Below are positions 26,638 through 36,313 of a DNA stretch of 64,000 bases, piece after piece. The position numbers and the translations under genes were made by a program. How positions within the stretch are numbered: the stretch's first letter is position 1; each line of letters opens with the position of its first letter. The stretch covers positions 3,656,001 through 3,720,000 of the forward strand of contig NC_019682.1 of the NCBI RefSeq assembly GCF_000316575.1, in the 5' to 3' direction. The notes beneath the pieces are model-generated. The model worked only from the letters and a program-made list of their open reading frames with translations, did no database searches and was not told where the DNA came from. The DNA comes from Calothrix sp. PCC 7507 (lineage in GTDB: Bacteria; Cyanobacteriota; Cyanobacteriia; Cyanobacteriales; Nostocaceae).

Positions 26638-28575
26638 ATGGTGCGCTTAAAACTGTGGCAATGGCTGATTTTAGCAACACCGATCGCTTTCATCGTCACT
26701 TTCTTACTAGTCTCCGCCGGAATGCAAATTCACACGTGGGGGATTAATTGGATTTGGGCTGTGTTCACCCTGCTGTTTGTGGGTTGGCGTTGGCTACTGG
26801 TGCGATGGACTCAACCTGTGGTGAAGCAGCTGGAGGCTGTATTAGCAGAAGTGAGCGAGGAATTAGCATCTGTTGCCGATGATACCTTACCTACCACAGG
26901 CAATAACGCCACCAATCAAGCAGAAATCGCTTTCCAAGAAATTTTGACAGCAGCACAAAGTGATCGCCCAATGTGGGAAGACTGGCAAACTTTCTGGATG
27001 CGCTGCCAAGATTTAGTGGTAGCGATCGCTCATATCTACAATCCCCAAGTGCAATATCCTTTGCTGAATATTTACATTCCCCAAGCTTACGGGTTGATTA
27101 GGGGCACAATGGATGGGCTGGATCAGTGGATGCAGAAGTTATCCCCAGCACTCAACCAAGTGACAGTTGGGCAAGCATACCAAGCATACGAAGTCTACCG
27201 AAAACTAGAACCATCTGCTCGTAAACTTTGGCGAGTTTGGAGTTGGGCACAGTGGTTATTAAACCCAGTCGCCAAGGTAGCACAACAAGCAAGTCAGCGG
27301 TATGCTAACCAAGCGAATCAGCAATTACTGGTGAATTTGAGCCAGTTGCTACGGGAAGCTGCTTTGAGAAATTTATGCCGACAAGCGATCGCTCTTTATA
27401 GTGGTATGACACCACCAGTTTTAGCATCTTCCCCCAAAACAACTCTCCCCACAGCCAAAACTCAAACCATCCGAGACATCCTCGAACAAGCAACACCAGT
27501 CGCAGCAGTCGAGCAAAAATCGGTCAACATTCTACTGGTGGGGCGGACAGGATCGGGAAAAAGCAGTTTGATTAACACATTGTTTCAAGCTGATTTAGCT
27601 GCCGTTGATGTCTTACCCAGCACCGATCGCATTCAAAATTATCAATGGCAAACTCAAAGCGGTGAAACCCTGACACTTTTAGACACCCCAGGCTATGAAC
27701 AAGTTTACCCTGAGCGTAGCCGAAGGGTTAATCGTGGAGAACTCCGAGAGCAAGTGTTGGATTATGCCAGTAATGCAGACTTGCTGCTGTTAGTCACACC
27801 AGCCCTTGATCCTGCACTGCAGATGGATGTGGACTTTCTCCGTGAGATGAAAGCAGAGGTGACAGATTTACCTGTGATTACCATCGTTACCCAAGTGGAT
27901 CGTCTCCGTCCCATCCGCGAGTGGGAGCCACCTTATGATTGGGAATGGGGGGATAAACCAAAGGAAATTGCCATTCGGGAAGCTACTGAGTATCGCGCTA
28001 AGTTGCTGGGTGAATTCTCTTATTTGGTTCTACCAGTTGTCACAGGCGATAGTCAAACAGGGCGTGTATCCTGGGGAGTGGAAGCGCTATCTTTGGGATT
28101 GATAGAAGTGATCGCACCCGCAAAGCAACTACGGCTAGCTCGTTTTTTGCGTAATCTCGAAGCCCGCACCGTCGCCGCCGCCAAAATCATCGATCACTAC
28201 ACCTTTCAGATGGCGACAACCCAAGGACTCACAGCACTCCTCAAAAGTCCTGTACTGCAATTTATTGCTACCCTGTCAACAGGCGCGCCAACTTTAGCAT
28301 ACCTACTAGCAGAACAAATTCCTGTGGAACAGTTACCAATTGTGATTGGCAAACTCCAGATGGCTTATGATTTGTTCTCACTTTTAAATCCAGGTAACTC
28401 AGCAACCCTCAACTTTGATTTGCTATCCCTGTGGCCCTTATTGTTAGAAAACTCCACCACCAGCGATCGTCACGCCTGGGCTTTTGGTCATGCGCTAGTA
28501 GAATACTGGACTCAAAATCTGACAGTTGAGCAACTGCGAGAACGTTTTGATTATTACAGCAGGGAACAGGTTTAA
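26638..28575 (+). CDS. Membrane-associated GTPase
   Basis: 645 residues. Two N-terminal transmembrane helices (about 8-28 and 34-54) precede a long helical region and a GTPase domain with GRTGSGKSSLINTLF (G1, about 302-316), DTPGYEQV (G3) and TQVDRL (G4). The C-terminus is helical. A PERSRRV heptapeptide after the G3 motif is encoded by the palindromic CCTGAGCGTAGCCGAAGGG repeat inserted in frame. Resembles YfjP/dynamin-like cyanobacterial GTPases; role unknown. Its last 300 residues are probably membrane-associated. Confidence 0.85.
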   Translation: MVRLKLWQWLILATPIAFIVTFLLVSAGMQIHTWGINWIWAVFTLLFVGWRWLLVRWTQPVVKQLEAVLAEVSEELASVADDTLPTTGNNATNQAEIAFQEILTAAQSDRPMWEDWQTFWMRCQDLVVAIAHIYNPQVQYPLLNIYIPQAYGLIRGTMDGLDQWMQKLSPALNQVTVGQAYQAYEVYRKLEPSARKLWRVWSWAQWLLNPVAKVAQQASQRYANQANQQLLVNLSQLLREAALRNLCRQAIALYSGMTPPVLASSPKTTLPTAKTQTIRDILEQATPVAAVEQKSVNILLVGRTGSGKSSLINTLFQADLAAVDVLPSTDRIQNYQWQTQSGETLTLLDTPGYEQVYPERSRRVNRGELREQVLDYASNADLLLLVTPALDPALQMDVDFLREMKAEVTDLPVITIVTQVDRLRPIREWEPPYDWEWGDKPKEIAIREATEYRAKLLGEFSYLVLPVVTGDSQTGRVSWGVEALSLGLIEVIAPAKQLRLARFLRNLEARTVAAAKIIDHYTFQMATTQGLTALLKSPVLQFIATLSTGAPTLAYLLAEQIPVEQLPIVIGKLQMAYDLFSLLNPGNSATLNFDLLSLWPLLLENSTTSDRHAWAFGHALVEYWTQNLTVEQLRERFDYYSREQV

Positions 28576-28601
28576 AGGTTTTTTAGTATCTGTATTTTCT
28601 C

Positions 28602-28814
28602 ATGAGTTCATGTCCTAATCCACCTGGCAACTCAGATATCTCCATCTATCGATTGCCAAATAAAATTTCTGCGTATGATAAATTACTCCCGGTAGAACAT
28701 TCAAAAGCTATAGATGATGTTTCACATATTTACCTAGCAAGATACAAGAAGTATTTAATGCTTTATGTTTTAGTGAAAGATATCAATAGTGAATCAACGG
28801 AGTCTTGTTTATGA
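28602..28814 (+). CDS. Small hypothetical ORF
   Basis: 70 residues with no recognised domain, 26 bp after the GTPase and overlapping the next gene by 4 bp from its ATG at 28811. Codon use appears ordinary and there is no signal peptide. The overlap with a better-supported gene suggests translational coupling, but it may be non-coding. Confidence 0.4.
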   Translation: MSSCPNPPGNSDISIYRLPNKISAYDKLLPVEHSKAIDDVSHIYLARYKKYLMLYVLVKDINSESTESCL

Positions 28815-29041
28815 CTGTAAAGTTGATCAAGATGCCTAGTTTTTGCCGTAGCCAACGAGTGCGCTTTGTTGGCGGAGAAGGGATTATACGGAGCTACAAA
28901 TCTGAATCTGAAAGCTGGACTTATCTCGTTGAGATGCCGTTGGGACTAAAACCTGACTTTGGCAGAGTGGGTGCAGAAACAATGGTGTTTCTCAACGAGG
29001 TAGATTTGTGTGCAGCACGATCATCAAATTTCAGCCATTGA
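28811..29041 (+). CDS. Small conserved hypothetical beta protein
   Basis: 76 residues from ATG 28811 (a TTG two codons earlier is also in frame). CRSQRVRFVGGEGIIRSY, then ESWTYLVEMPLG and TMVFLNEVDL suggest a small SH3-like beta barrel. Such proteins appear in cyanobacterial genomes without known role. Confidence 0.6.
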   Translation: MTVKLIKMPSFCRSQRVRFVGGEGIIRSYKSESESWTYLVEMPLGLKPDFGRVGAETMVFLNEVDLCAARSSNFSH

Positions 29042-29134
29042 TTTTTACATATCCACTTGATCTAACAACACATATCAAACGTGGACTATTTCTCTTTAAT
29101 ACTACCAATCAACTGAATCTTTAGGAGAATAATA

Positions 29135-29584
29135 ATGTTGGATATTGATGAAATGAATTCAAAAGAAATACACGAACTACTGCACCAAGTAGGATACGGC
29201 CATCTTGGCTGCATACACGAAGGCAAACCCTACGTGATGCCAATGTATTATTATCTCGAAAATTCGGATATTTACCTGTTTACAACAGTCGGTATGAAGA
29301 CTAAGGATATTGATGCAAATCCAGAAATCTGCCTACAGGTTGAAGACATTCACGATCCGCTTCATTGGCGCAGCGTAATTGTGAATGGTCGAGCCGCTCG
29401 CCTCACCGAGCATCCAGACATCGATCGAGCAATGCACTATATCAAACAGCTAAATCCAACGCTATCACCTGCGATCAATCGCACCTGGATTGATGCTCAA
29501 GGACATTCAGAAGCCATCGCAATTTACCGCCTCCATCTCAGTGAAATGAGCGGACGCACGACTGATGGAGTCAGCAGTCGGTAA
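29135..29584 (+). CDS. Pyridoxamine 5'-phosphate oxidase-like FMN-binding protein
   Basis: 149 residues with the split-barrel flavin-binding fold: YGHLGCIHEGKPYVMPMYYY, YLFTTVGMKTKDIDANPEIC and WRSVIVNGRAARL. Family members bind FMN, F420 or haem; this length matches the stress-related single-domain group. TTAGGAG lies about 8 nt upstream of the ATG. It heads a run of small stress-type genes. Confidence 0.85.
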   Translation: MLDIDEMNSKEIHELLHQVGYGHLGCIHEGKPYVMPMYYYLENSDIYLFTTVGMKTKDIDANPEICLQVEDIHDPLHWRSVIVNGRAARLTEHPDIDRAMHYIKQLNPTLSPAINRTWIDAQGHSEAIAIYRLHLSEMSGRTTDGVSSR

Positions 29585-29677
29585 GAACCCAAATACTGTA
29601 TTTCTAGTACACCTCCAAATCAAGAATATATCTACCTTACGATGGCCTCACATCTTAAACCTAAGATGGAAGCCAAT

Positions 29678-29707
29678 AACTCTGCATCATGAAATGATGG
29701 CAGAGTT
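29678..29707. terminator. Strong hairpin, possible terminator
   Basis: AACTCTGCATCAT pairs with ATGATGGCAGAGTT around a GAA loop with one bulge. A smaller hairpin (CATCTTA-AACC-TAAGATG) precedes it at 29651-29668. The T-run after it is weak, so termination is tentative; both lie between the PNPOx-like and DUF5335 genes. Confidence 0.45.
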
Positions 29708-29789
29708 GTGTTAGTTTCTCACCTCTAGAATAGAGGATATCAATTTTATTACTCGTTTTCTTTTTACTAGTTTTTCACAAGGAATTATC

Positions 29790-30143
29790 ATGGTAAGTAA
29801 AATTGACATCAACAAATCTGTGCCGCGTGAGCGATGGGGTGAATTTTTTGATCAGTTTTCAGATGGTAATCGTGGACGGCATATTTCCATCGAAATCATC
29901 GATTCAGAACTCGGTGACGCAGAACTAATTCAGAACGCACCTTTGATGGCGATGGTTTACGATCGCCCTGGAAAGGGAGATGATTTGATCATTGAAGTCG
30001 GTCGAGATGAAGTGACTTACGCTCACACAATCGATTCGCCAACTGAAGTTTTAACCGGACAGAACTCAAACGGTGTGATGATAGCAGTTCGGATTAGTGA
30101 CGCTGCTGGCAAAAAAACGTTGATCCAGCTACAAGCTAGTTGA
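29790..30143 (+). CDS. DUF5335 family protein
   Basis: 117 residues matching DUF5335: PRERWGEFFDQFSDGNRGRHISIEI, then MAMVYDRPGKGDDLIIEVGRDEVTYAHTID. No catalytic motif is known for the family. A CACAAGGAATTATC gives AAGGA 7-8 nt before the ATG. It lies in the small stress-type gene group. Confidence 0.8.
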   Translation: MVSKIDINKSVPRERWGEFFDQFSDGNRGRHISIEIIDSELGDAELIQNAPLMAMVYDRPGKGDDLIIEVGRDEVTYAHTIDSPTEVLTGQNSNGVMIAVRISDAAGKKTLIQLQAS

Positions 30144-30232
30144 GCTAAAGCAACAGACTCACCGCAAAACGCCAGAGTAAAACATGCCAAAGGGAGCATC
30201 ATGAGCAACTCAAAAAAATTAATGGTATAAAA

Positions 30233-30649
30233 ATGAATCAAGATCCACATGATGAAACCAATCTTGAACGACGACAAGAACTGCAACATGATGAAGAGGC
30301 TTTCCGACTTCATCAAGAGGAGAAACGCCTAGAAACTGCTAGGCGAAGTACTGCCTTTATTTGGATAGTTAATAGCATTTTTTGGCTGGCGGGAATGCTA
30401 GAAATATTACTTGGAATCAGGTTCTTGCTGCGTTTGTTGGGTGCTAACCCCAAAAATGAATTTGCTCAGTTGATTAATAATCTATCTGCACCTTTTGTTG
30501 CTCCATTTTCTACCCTATTTATTAGTCCTACTTCCGATGGTGGGGCAAATATATTTGATATCAATATTGTGATTGCGATCGTAGCCTACGCTCTCTTGAG
30601 CTATTTGGTGGTTTCGCTGATTAGATTCATCTTTTATCAAAGACCGTAA
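30233..30649 (+). CDS. YggT family membrane protein
   Basis: 138 residues. A charged N-terminal ~40 residues (ERRQELQHDEEAFRLHQEE) precedes two transmembrane segments (about 45-67 and 105-130). FRLRLLGANPKNEFAQLINNLSAPFVAPF is the conserved YggT loop. The long charged head is not present in the core family. Members are linked to osmotic shock or cell division, but no role is settled here. Confidence 0.85.
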   Translation: MNQDPHDETNLERRQELQHDEEAFRLHQEEKRLETARRSTAFIWIVNSIFWLAGMLEILLGIRFLLRLLGANPKNEFAQLINNLSAPFVAPFSTLFISPTSDGGANIFDINIVIAIVAYALLSYLVVSLIRFIFYQRP

Positions 30650-30735
30650 ATTTGCATCACACTTTGTGCAAAGTTGATACATCAAATTCTTTTTAATAAA
30701 TTTTCATCACTTTTATCTGAATCGAAGAGGAAAAT

Positions 30736-30891
30736 ATGGTTAATCTTATCTGGACTGTTGTTGTTGTGCTTGTCATCTTGTGGTTGCTAGGATTCTCAAT
30801 TCACATTGGCGGCACCTTAATCCACCTGCTTTTGGTTTTAGCACTGATTGGCATTGTTTATAACTTACTTATAGGGCGACGTATTATCTAA
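30736..30891 (+). CDS. 51-residue two-helix membrane protein (lmo0937-type)
   Basis: A short gene from ATG 30736 to TAA 30889-30891, preceded by GAAGAGGAAAAT. The product is almost wholly two transmembrane helices (LIWTVVVVLVILWLLGFSI and LIHLLLVLALIGIVYNLLI) ending in GRRII, typical of the lmo0937 family of small stress-related membrane proteins. No function is established. Confidence 0.85.
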   Translation: MVNLIWTVVVVLVILWLLGFSIHIGGTLIHLLLVLALIGIVYNLLIGRRII

Positions 30892-31596
30892 TAACCCTTG
30901 TGGTTCAGCTTGCCAACAAACAACCTCTACAAGGAAACACGATCGCAATTAATTTGAGCTAAACATTTTGCTCGCGTTTCCTTGTTTATACTTACTGTAT
31001 GTCCAATTATAGATAATATTCTCATTAAAACTGTTTCTACCTGTAGATGATATTTAGATATCTTAACTTTAATATACAAAGAGAACAAAGAATCAATAAA
31101 AACCATACTGATGCTTATAAACAAGAGGAACGATACTAAGAGAAATACTAGCTATAGGACTAGTATTTGATTCTTGAAATACACATAGAAATAGTACTTG
31201 TAGGGTTGGCAATGCCCAGTCTACTACAGATACTGATATTTTTTCAATAATCAAATCGGATTCCTATATCTTCTCTAAAAAGCTTCGTTCCTCCTTTAAA
31301 AGCATGGGTGAAAAAACATCGCCACCAAATTACTGAAATGAAGTGGTTTTTTCATTGTCATGGTTTAATTATGGCTCGAATTTAGTATCAACAAACATTT
31401 GTATAGTAGTGCATTTTGATTTTTGAAAAATACATAGTAGGGTAGAAAATGCTCACCAGATCAAGGGTTTGGTGGGCATTGACCACCCTACAGATACTTA
31501 AATTTGTTCAAAAATCAAATATGAGTTTTATATAAGTATTTGATGCTATTTACAGCGCATTACTGTCTGTAGAAAAAACACTGAGTAACAAACACA
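30892..31596. repeat. Long intergenic region with two MITE-like elements
   Basis: Two elements of the TTTGATTTTTGAACAAA family occur: 31165-31256 (degenerate ends) and 31413-31520 (ends ATTTTGATTTTTGAA and TTCAAAAATCAAAT, inner TAGGGT/ACCCTA pair). The first 200 bp and the stretch 31257-31412 show no gene or clear promoter. The Rieske operon starts just after. Confidence 0.7.
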
Positions 31597-33141
31597 ATGA
31601 CAAATTTATCTGGCAAACATGTCTCTTTTTGGATTGACTCAACCTCTACAACAAGGTCGTCAAACGTAGTCGAAACAACCTATCCGTCCCTGGAAAATAG
31701 CATTTCGGTGGACGTTGCCATAGTCGGAGGCGGCATTGTTGGGTTGACTGCAGCTACACTGCTAAAACGAGCCGGCAAGACAGTCGCTGTGATTGAGTCC
31801 AGGCAAATTGTTACAGGAGTCAGCGGTGGTACAACTGCCAAAATTACCTTGTTACACCAATTGATCTACGCTGATTTAATCAAACAAATCGGTGAGCAAA
31901 AAGCGCGGCTTTATGCGGAATCAAATCGAGCGGGGATTGAACGTGTTGCCGCATTTGTAGAGGAAGAACAAATTGATTGTGACTTTAGCCGTCAAAGCTC
32001 CTACACCTTCGCAGAACCAGACGACGAACTAGATAAAATTAAAGATGAAGTGGAAGCTGCTATTAAACTAGGACTTCCCGCGACTTTCGTTGAAGAAACA
32101 TCACTGCCATTTGCGATCGCTGGAGCCATCAAATTAGACAACCAAGCTCAGTTTCATGTCCGCAAATATCTGCTACATCTAGCTAAAAATATTCCCGGTA
32201 ACGGCAGTCATTTGTTTGAGAACACGCGAGTTGAAAAGGTTGAAGAAGACAATCCCTGTCAAGTTGTTACCGATCGAGGCATCATCAACGCCCAAGATGT
32301 GATCGTAGCAACTAATTTACCAATTCTAGACCAAGGGCTTTTCTTTGCCAAAACCTATCCCGAACGCTCCTACATCGTTGGGGCTAAAATTGATCCTGCG
32401 AAAGCACCCCAAGGAATGTATATCGGCAGTGGTAAGGGTTCCCACTCTATTCGTACGACTCCCTACGATGGCGGTTTGCTTCTGTTAGTTGGTGGTGAAG
32501 GGCATAAAGTTGGTACAGATTCTAATACAGAAGAACGTTACCAAAAACTAGAAGCCTATACCCGCGATCGCTTCGGCATTGAAACCTTTGCATATCGTTG
32601 GTCAAACCAAGATATGGTGTCGTTTGATAAACTCCCTTACATCGGCAAGCTGACCCCATTAAATCACCATATTTATGTCGCCACCGGATTTAGTCTCTGG
32701 GGAATGTCGAAGGGAACGATGTCTGGAATGCTGCTTTCGGACTTGATTCTCGGAAAAGATAATCCCTATGCTCAATTGTATGATGCGACTCGTGCAACTC
32801 CGTTTTTGACGGTGGAATCGGTCAAACAAGGAGTTGATGTGGCTACTCGATGGGTTGGCGATCGCTTCAAAGGTCTTCAGTCTAATTCCTTTGCTGAGGT
32901 TGCTAAGGGTGAAGGCAAGCTACTGACCATTGATAATGAGAAGATTGCCGCTTACCGAGATGAAGCCGGAACTGTTCATGCTGTTTCTGCCGTATGTACT
33001 CACCTAGCTTGTATTGTGAGTTGGAACAATGGTGAAAAGAGTTGGGATTGTGCCTGTCACGGTTCTCGGTTCAGTTGCGACGGACAGGTCATTCAGGGGC
33101 CAGCTGTAAAGGACTTGGAGATCATCCAAAATGCTAATTAA
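31597..33141 (+). CDS. FAD-dependent oxidoreductase with C-terminal Rieske domain
   Basis: 514 residues. Residues about 38-72 hold the GGGIVGLTAATLLKRAGKTVAVIES dinucleotide fold of DAO-type flavoproteins, followed by SGGTTAK. Residues ~420-510 are a Rieske module with CTH (residue ~468) and CACHGSRF supplying two Cys and two His to a [2Fe-2S] cluster. Such fusions can pass electrons from substrate to FAD and the cluster. It overlaps the next gene by 11 bp, so the two are probably translated together. Substrate unknown. Confidence 0.9.
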   Translation: MTNLSGKHVSFWIDSTSTTRSSNVVETTYPSLENSISVDVAIVGGGIVGLTAATLLKRAGKTVAVIESRQIVTGVSGGTTAKITLLHQLIYADLIKQIGEQKARLYAESNRAGIERVAAFVEEEQIDCDFSRQSSYTFAEPDDELDKIKDEVEAAIKLGLPATFVEETSLPFAIAGAIKLDNQAQFHVRKYLLHLAKNIPGNGSHLFENTRVEKVEEDNPCQVVTDRGIINAQDVIVATNLPILDQGLFFAKTYPERSYIVGAKIDPAKAPQGMYIGSGKGSHSIRTTPYDGGLLLLVGGEGHKVGTDSNTEERYQKLEAYTRDRFGIETFAYRWSNQDMVSFDKLPYIGKLTPLNHHIYVATGFSLWGMSKGTMSGMLLSDLILGKDNPYAQLYDATRATPFLTVESVKQGVDVATRWVGDRFKGLQSNSFAEVAKGEGKLLTIDNEKIAAYRDEAGTVHAVSAVCTHLACIVSWNNGEKSWDCACHGSRFSCDGQVIQGPAVKDLEIIQNAN

Positions 33142-34222
33142 GACAAAAGCAGATATCCTATTGCCTGTTATCCGAATATCTAGTTATGAAGAAGCAGAGC
33201 AACAATTTAAGTGGCTGCTAATGCTGGAAAATTTAGACGAACAGGTGAAAACACAGCCTGCGCTGATTAAAGACTTTGCAGAATTTTTCTCTTTAGCTTT
33301 AATCGAGGCATACACAGAAAACTCAAAAGCCGAGCCAGCAAAGTGGTTTTTACAGCGATTACTTTATCGCATAAATCGGCTCAATCTATTTTGGTATGAC
33401 AATTTGCAACTGTATACAAATGAACGCTCTACTTATTTAGGAGAGGTACGCGATCGCATTGAGTCAGTCTGGCAAGCATGGGAATTGAGCCAACTAGATG
33501 TTGAGAAAATACAGTACTTAAAAGTTAAACAAGCTCTGCAAGAAAGAGCAGATGTAGACTTAAATCCTCCTTTATCAGCAGCAAAACGTTATCTGCGAGA
33601 AGATATGAGCTGGGAGGGCTATCGGTTACTATTAGCGATCGCCTCCTTGGATGGACTAGTAGAAGCTAGTCGTCTTTCTCGGATTTTGGGAGGAGCAAGT
33701 AACGAAATTCAGGCAACTTTGTTTCGCGTACTCTTAGAAGAGTATGGTAACGGACGTTTGTCGCGAAAACACTCTACTTTCTTTGCCCAAATGATGGCTG
33801 AATTAGGTCTCAAGACTGAACCAGAAGCTTATCTCGATCTTGTACCTTGGCAAGTCTTAGCAAGTATCAATCACAACTTCTTGCTGACAGAGCGAAAACG
33901 ACATTTTCTCCGCTATAACGGTGGACTGACCTATTTTGAGATAGCAGGCCCAGCAATTTATACAGACTATATGTTAGCGGCGAAACGATTGCAACTTGCA
34001 GATGCCGCTATGGGCTATTGGGAATTGCACATTCGTGAAGATGAACGGCACGGACAATGGATGCTCACGGATGTTGCTCTACCCCTAGCTGATAGGTATC
34101 CGGATCATGCTTGGGAATTAGTACTGGGCTATGACCAAGAGAAATTTATGGGCGATCGCGCCGCAGCTGCGGTTATGGCTCTCATTCAACAGTCCCAATC
34201 GACATTTACTCAACCACAATAA
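33131..34222 (+). CDS. Haem-oxygenase-like diiron (iron-containing redox) enzyme
   Basis: 363 residues, mostly helical. The HDO-type metal ligands are plausible: LLEEYGNG with Glu203/204 and His214 (RKHSTFF), then WELHIREDERHGQW with His300, Glu303 and His307. HDO enzymes use dioxygen to oxidise fatty acids, amines or amino-acid-derived substrates. Partnership with a Rieske flavoprotein and a methyltransferase suggests a small biosynthetic pathway. The catalytic function is inferred. Confidence 0.78.
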   Translation: MLIKTKADILLPVIRISSYEEAEQQFKWLLMLENLDEQVKTQPALIKDFAEFFSLALIEAYTENSKAEPAKWFLQRLLYRINRLNLFWYDNLQLYTNERSTYLGEVRDRIESVWQAWELSQLDVEKIQYLKVKQALQERADVDLNPPLSAAKRYLREDMSWEGYRLLLAIASLDGLVEASRLSRILGGASNEIQATLFRVLLEEYGNGRLSRKHSTFFAQMMAELGLKTEPEAYLDLVPWQVLASINHNFLLTERKRHFLRYNGGLTYFEIAGPAIYTDYMLAAKRLQLADAAMGYWELHIREDERHGQWMLTDVALPLADRYPDHAWELVLGYDQEKFMGDRAAAAVMALIQQSQSTFTQPQ

Positions 34223-34233
34223 CCAAAGGTTAC

Positions 34234-34992
34234 ATGAATAAATCTTTATTAAATTCCCAAAAGATAGCTAAAACCTATCCAGCAGATTATCTGCCTCCAG
34301 AGATATTCTTCTGTCCTGAAGAATCACAGTTTTATTCCCAATGTATAGAAAGAATGGTATTGAATACCTGTGAAGATTTAACTTCCATTGTCGAATTTGG
34401 GGCAGGAGATGGTAGTCCAGTAATCAATAGCTTATTAAAATGTCAATTTAATGGCTTGATTAATGGCTATGAGTTAAATTCTCATGCTTGCGAGGTAGCA
34501 CAATTTCGGATTGAGCGACATAAGCTGACACATAAGTATGTTGTTCATAATTCTTGCTTTTTTAATAAAGATTGGCAATCGGCAGCAAACTATTTGATCT
34601 CTAACCCTCCTTATCTGCCAGCAATTAACAACGACCTATATATTCCTGCTTTACATGGTGGAATCGATGGATCATCTATAACCAAGCAACTCCTATCTAT
34701 GGATTGTCAAAGTGCAATGTTAATGCTTTCTGCTTACTCCGATCCAGTAGGAACAATTGAATATGCGATCGCCCAAGGTTATCATGTGGAGGATTTTATG
34801 ACTTCACCCATGAGCTTTGGATATTACAGTTGCGAACCCCAGGTAAAACAGAGAATAGTAGAACTGCGTCAGCATCACAAAGCTTTCTATTCCCAAAATA
34901 TTTATATTCTCGCAGGTGTTCTCTTCAAAAAACACCATAATTCCCAAGCAGATATGTCGTCAGAATTGATTAAAATAATGACCGCTTTGTGA
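34234..34992 (+). CDS. Class I SAM-dependent methyltransferase
   Basis: 252 residues. EFGAGDGSPVINSLL is motif I for S-adenosylmethionine; LISNPPYLPA is the NPPY motif of N-methyltransferases acting on planar nitrogens. The remainder is divergent from known HemK/PrmC proteins. It follows the diiron enzyme by 11 bp and is likely to act on the same substrate or product. Confidence 0.8.
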   Translation: MNKSLLNSQKIAKTYPADYLPPEIFFCPEESQFYSQCIERMVLNTCEDLTSIVEFGAGDGSPVINSLLKCQFNGLINGYELNSHACEVAQFRIERHKLTHKYVVHNSCFFNKDWQSAANYLISNPPYLPAINNDLYIPALHGGIDGSSITKQLLSMDCQSAMLMLSAYSDPVGTIEYAIAQGYHVEDFMTSPMSFGYYSCEPQVKQRIVELRQHHKAFYSQNIYILAGVLFKKHHNSQADMSSELIKIMTAL

Positions 34993-35112
34993 ATTTCGAT
35001 GCTCTCAATTTATAAATAGGTAAGTGGGCGCTAAAAATTCAACGTTTCTAGAAGAAATATAAATTATTTGTAGTGGACTGACAAGCCTAAGAGGATGTTT
35101 GAAAATTTCTGG

Positions 35113-35322
35113 GCGAATAGAATGAGACTGTTGGTCAATTAAAGATGAGTTCAACCCCTCACCCCTAAAGCCTTGGTTTTGCGTTGCTTTCCCGCCCTGC
35201 AATAAATTGCGGGCTAATACCTAAAGTGCGTTGAAACGCACTGAAATTAAAGAAATTTAAGATGGATTTGGGCTGATGGGTTAGACCCCCTATCAATTCG
35301 CCAACAGTCTCATAGAATTCGC
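35113..35322. repeat. MITE-like element with 22-bp imperfect inverted ends
   Basis: GCGAATAGAATGAGACTGTTGG (35113-35134) is inverted at 35301-35322 with four mismatches. The interior has GCCCGC...GCGGGC and GTGCGTTGAAACGCAC hairpins. The remaining intergenic sequence 34993-35431 also includes a CCTACGGAGGCAGG-type repeat after it; no gene is seen. Confidence 0.7.
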
Positions 35323-35431
35323 TACTACACAAACGAAGTCCTCCTCTGTGGACTAATCAAAATCAAGGGCTTTTAACCTACGGAGGCAGGTTTTGTATGT
35401 GTAGCCGCGATTTCTAATCGCCAGGGCTTTT

Positions 35432-36313
35432 CTAGGGATTAGCCTCTGTCACCACTTCGGGTAGTGGAATAAACTCTGTTTCATCTGGCACGCTAGCAAA
35501 ACGATGACCTCGCCAATCGGCTTTTGCTTGCTCTATCCGTTCTGGTCGGCTAGAAACAAAGTTCCACCATTTGTGGCGTGTACCCAATGGCTCACCACCA
35601 ATCACAATACACCGAGCAGTTGCAGCAGCAGAAACTCTGATCTCATCGACTGGCTCTAGGATGGCGAGACGATATGGCTCTAGCGGTTGCTCATTAATGC
35701 TCAACCCTTGGGTGACGCTGTATACTGCCCTCTCTGAATAGCCTGTGGGGATAGTAAAGTGAGCATTGGCAGACAGTATTACATCTAAATAGAGAATAGG
35801 CGAGAAAACTTTGACAGGTGAGGTATGGCCAAATGCTTGTCCGGCAATGAGTTTGATGACAGCACCATTTTCTTCCCAAGTGGGTAGGGTTTGGGCAGGA
35901 TAGTGAGCAAACCAAGGGTCGGTTTCTTCGGATTCCGTAGGCAAGGCGACCCAGGTTTGAATACCATGAATAGTAGCTTCATTTTGACGATCAAAGTCGG
36001 GCGATCGCTCTGAATGTACAATCCCCTGTCCCGCTGTCATCCAGTTCACAGCACCCGGTTGAATTTCCTGCACAGTGCCTAAACTATCGCGATGCATCAA
36101 AGTACCATCAAATAAATAAGTTACTGTTGCAAGATTAATATGAGGATGTGGTCGGACATCAATACCTTTGTTGGGTGGTAAAACGGAAGGGCCAAGATGA
36201 TCAAAAAAGATAAACGGCCCGACCATTTGGCGATGGGGATATGGCAAACTGCGGCGGGCAACAAACCCACCCAAATCTTTAACTTCAGGTTCAATCAGTT
36301 GCAGTATTGCCAT
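35432..36313 (-). CDS. Pirin family protein
   Basis: About 293 residues from ATG at 36313 (MAILQLIEPEVKDLGGF); a longer frame reaches 36364. RRSLPYPHRQMVGPFIFFDHLG and DVRPHPHINLATVTYLFDG carry the metal-binding His residues of the N-terminal cupin, with PGAVNWMTAGQGIVHSERSP next. Pirins are iron-binding cupins with quercetinase-like or regulatory activity. Substrate is unknown. Confidence 0.92.
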   Translation of the reverse strand: MAILQLIEPEVKDLGGFVARRSLPYPHRQMVGPFIFFDHLGPSVLPPNKGIDVRPHPHINLATVTYLFDGTLMHRDSLGTVQEIQPGAVNWMTAGQGIVHSERSPDFDRQNEATIHGIQTWVALPTESEETDPWFAHYPAQTLPTWEENGAVIKLIAGQAFGHTSPVKVFSPILYLDVILSANAHFTIPTGYSERAVYSVTQGLSINEQPLEPYRLAILEPVDEIRVSAAATARCIVIGGEPLGTRHKWWNFVSSRPERIEQAKADWRGHRFASVPDETEFIPLPEVVTEANP

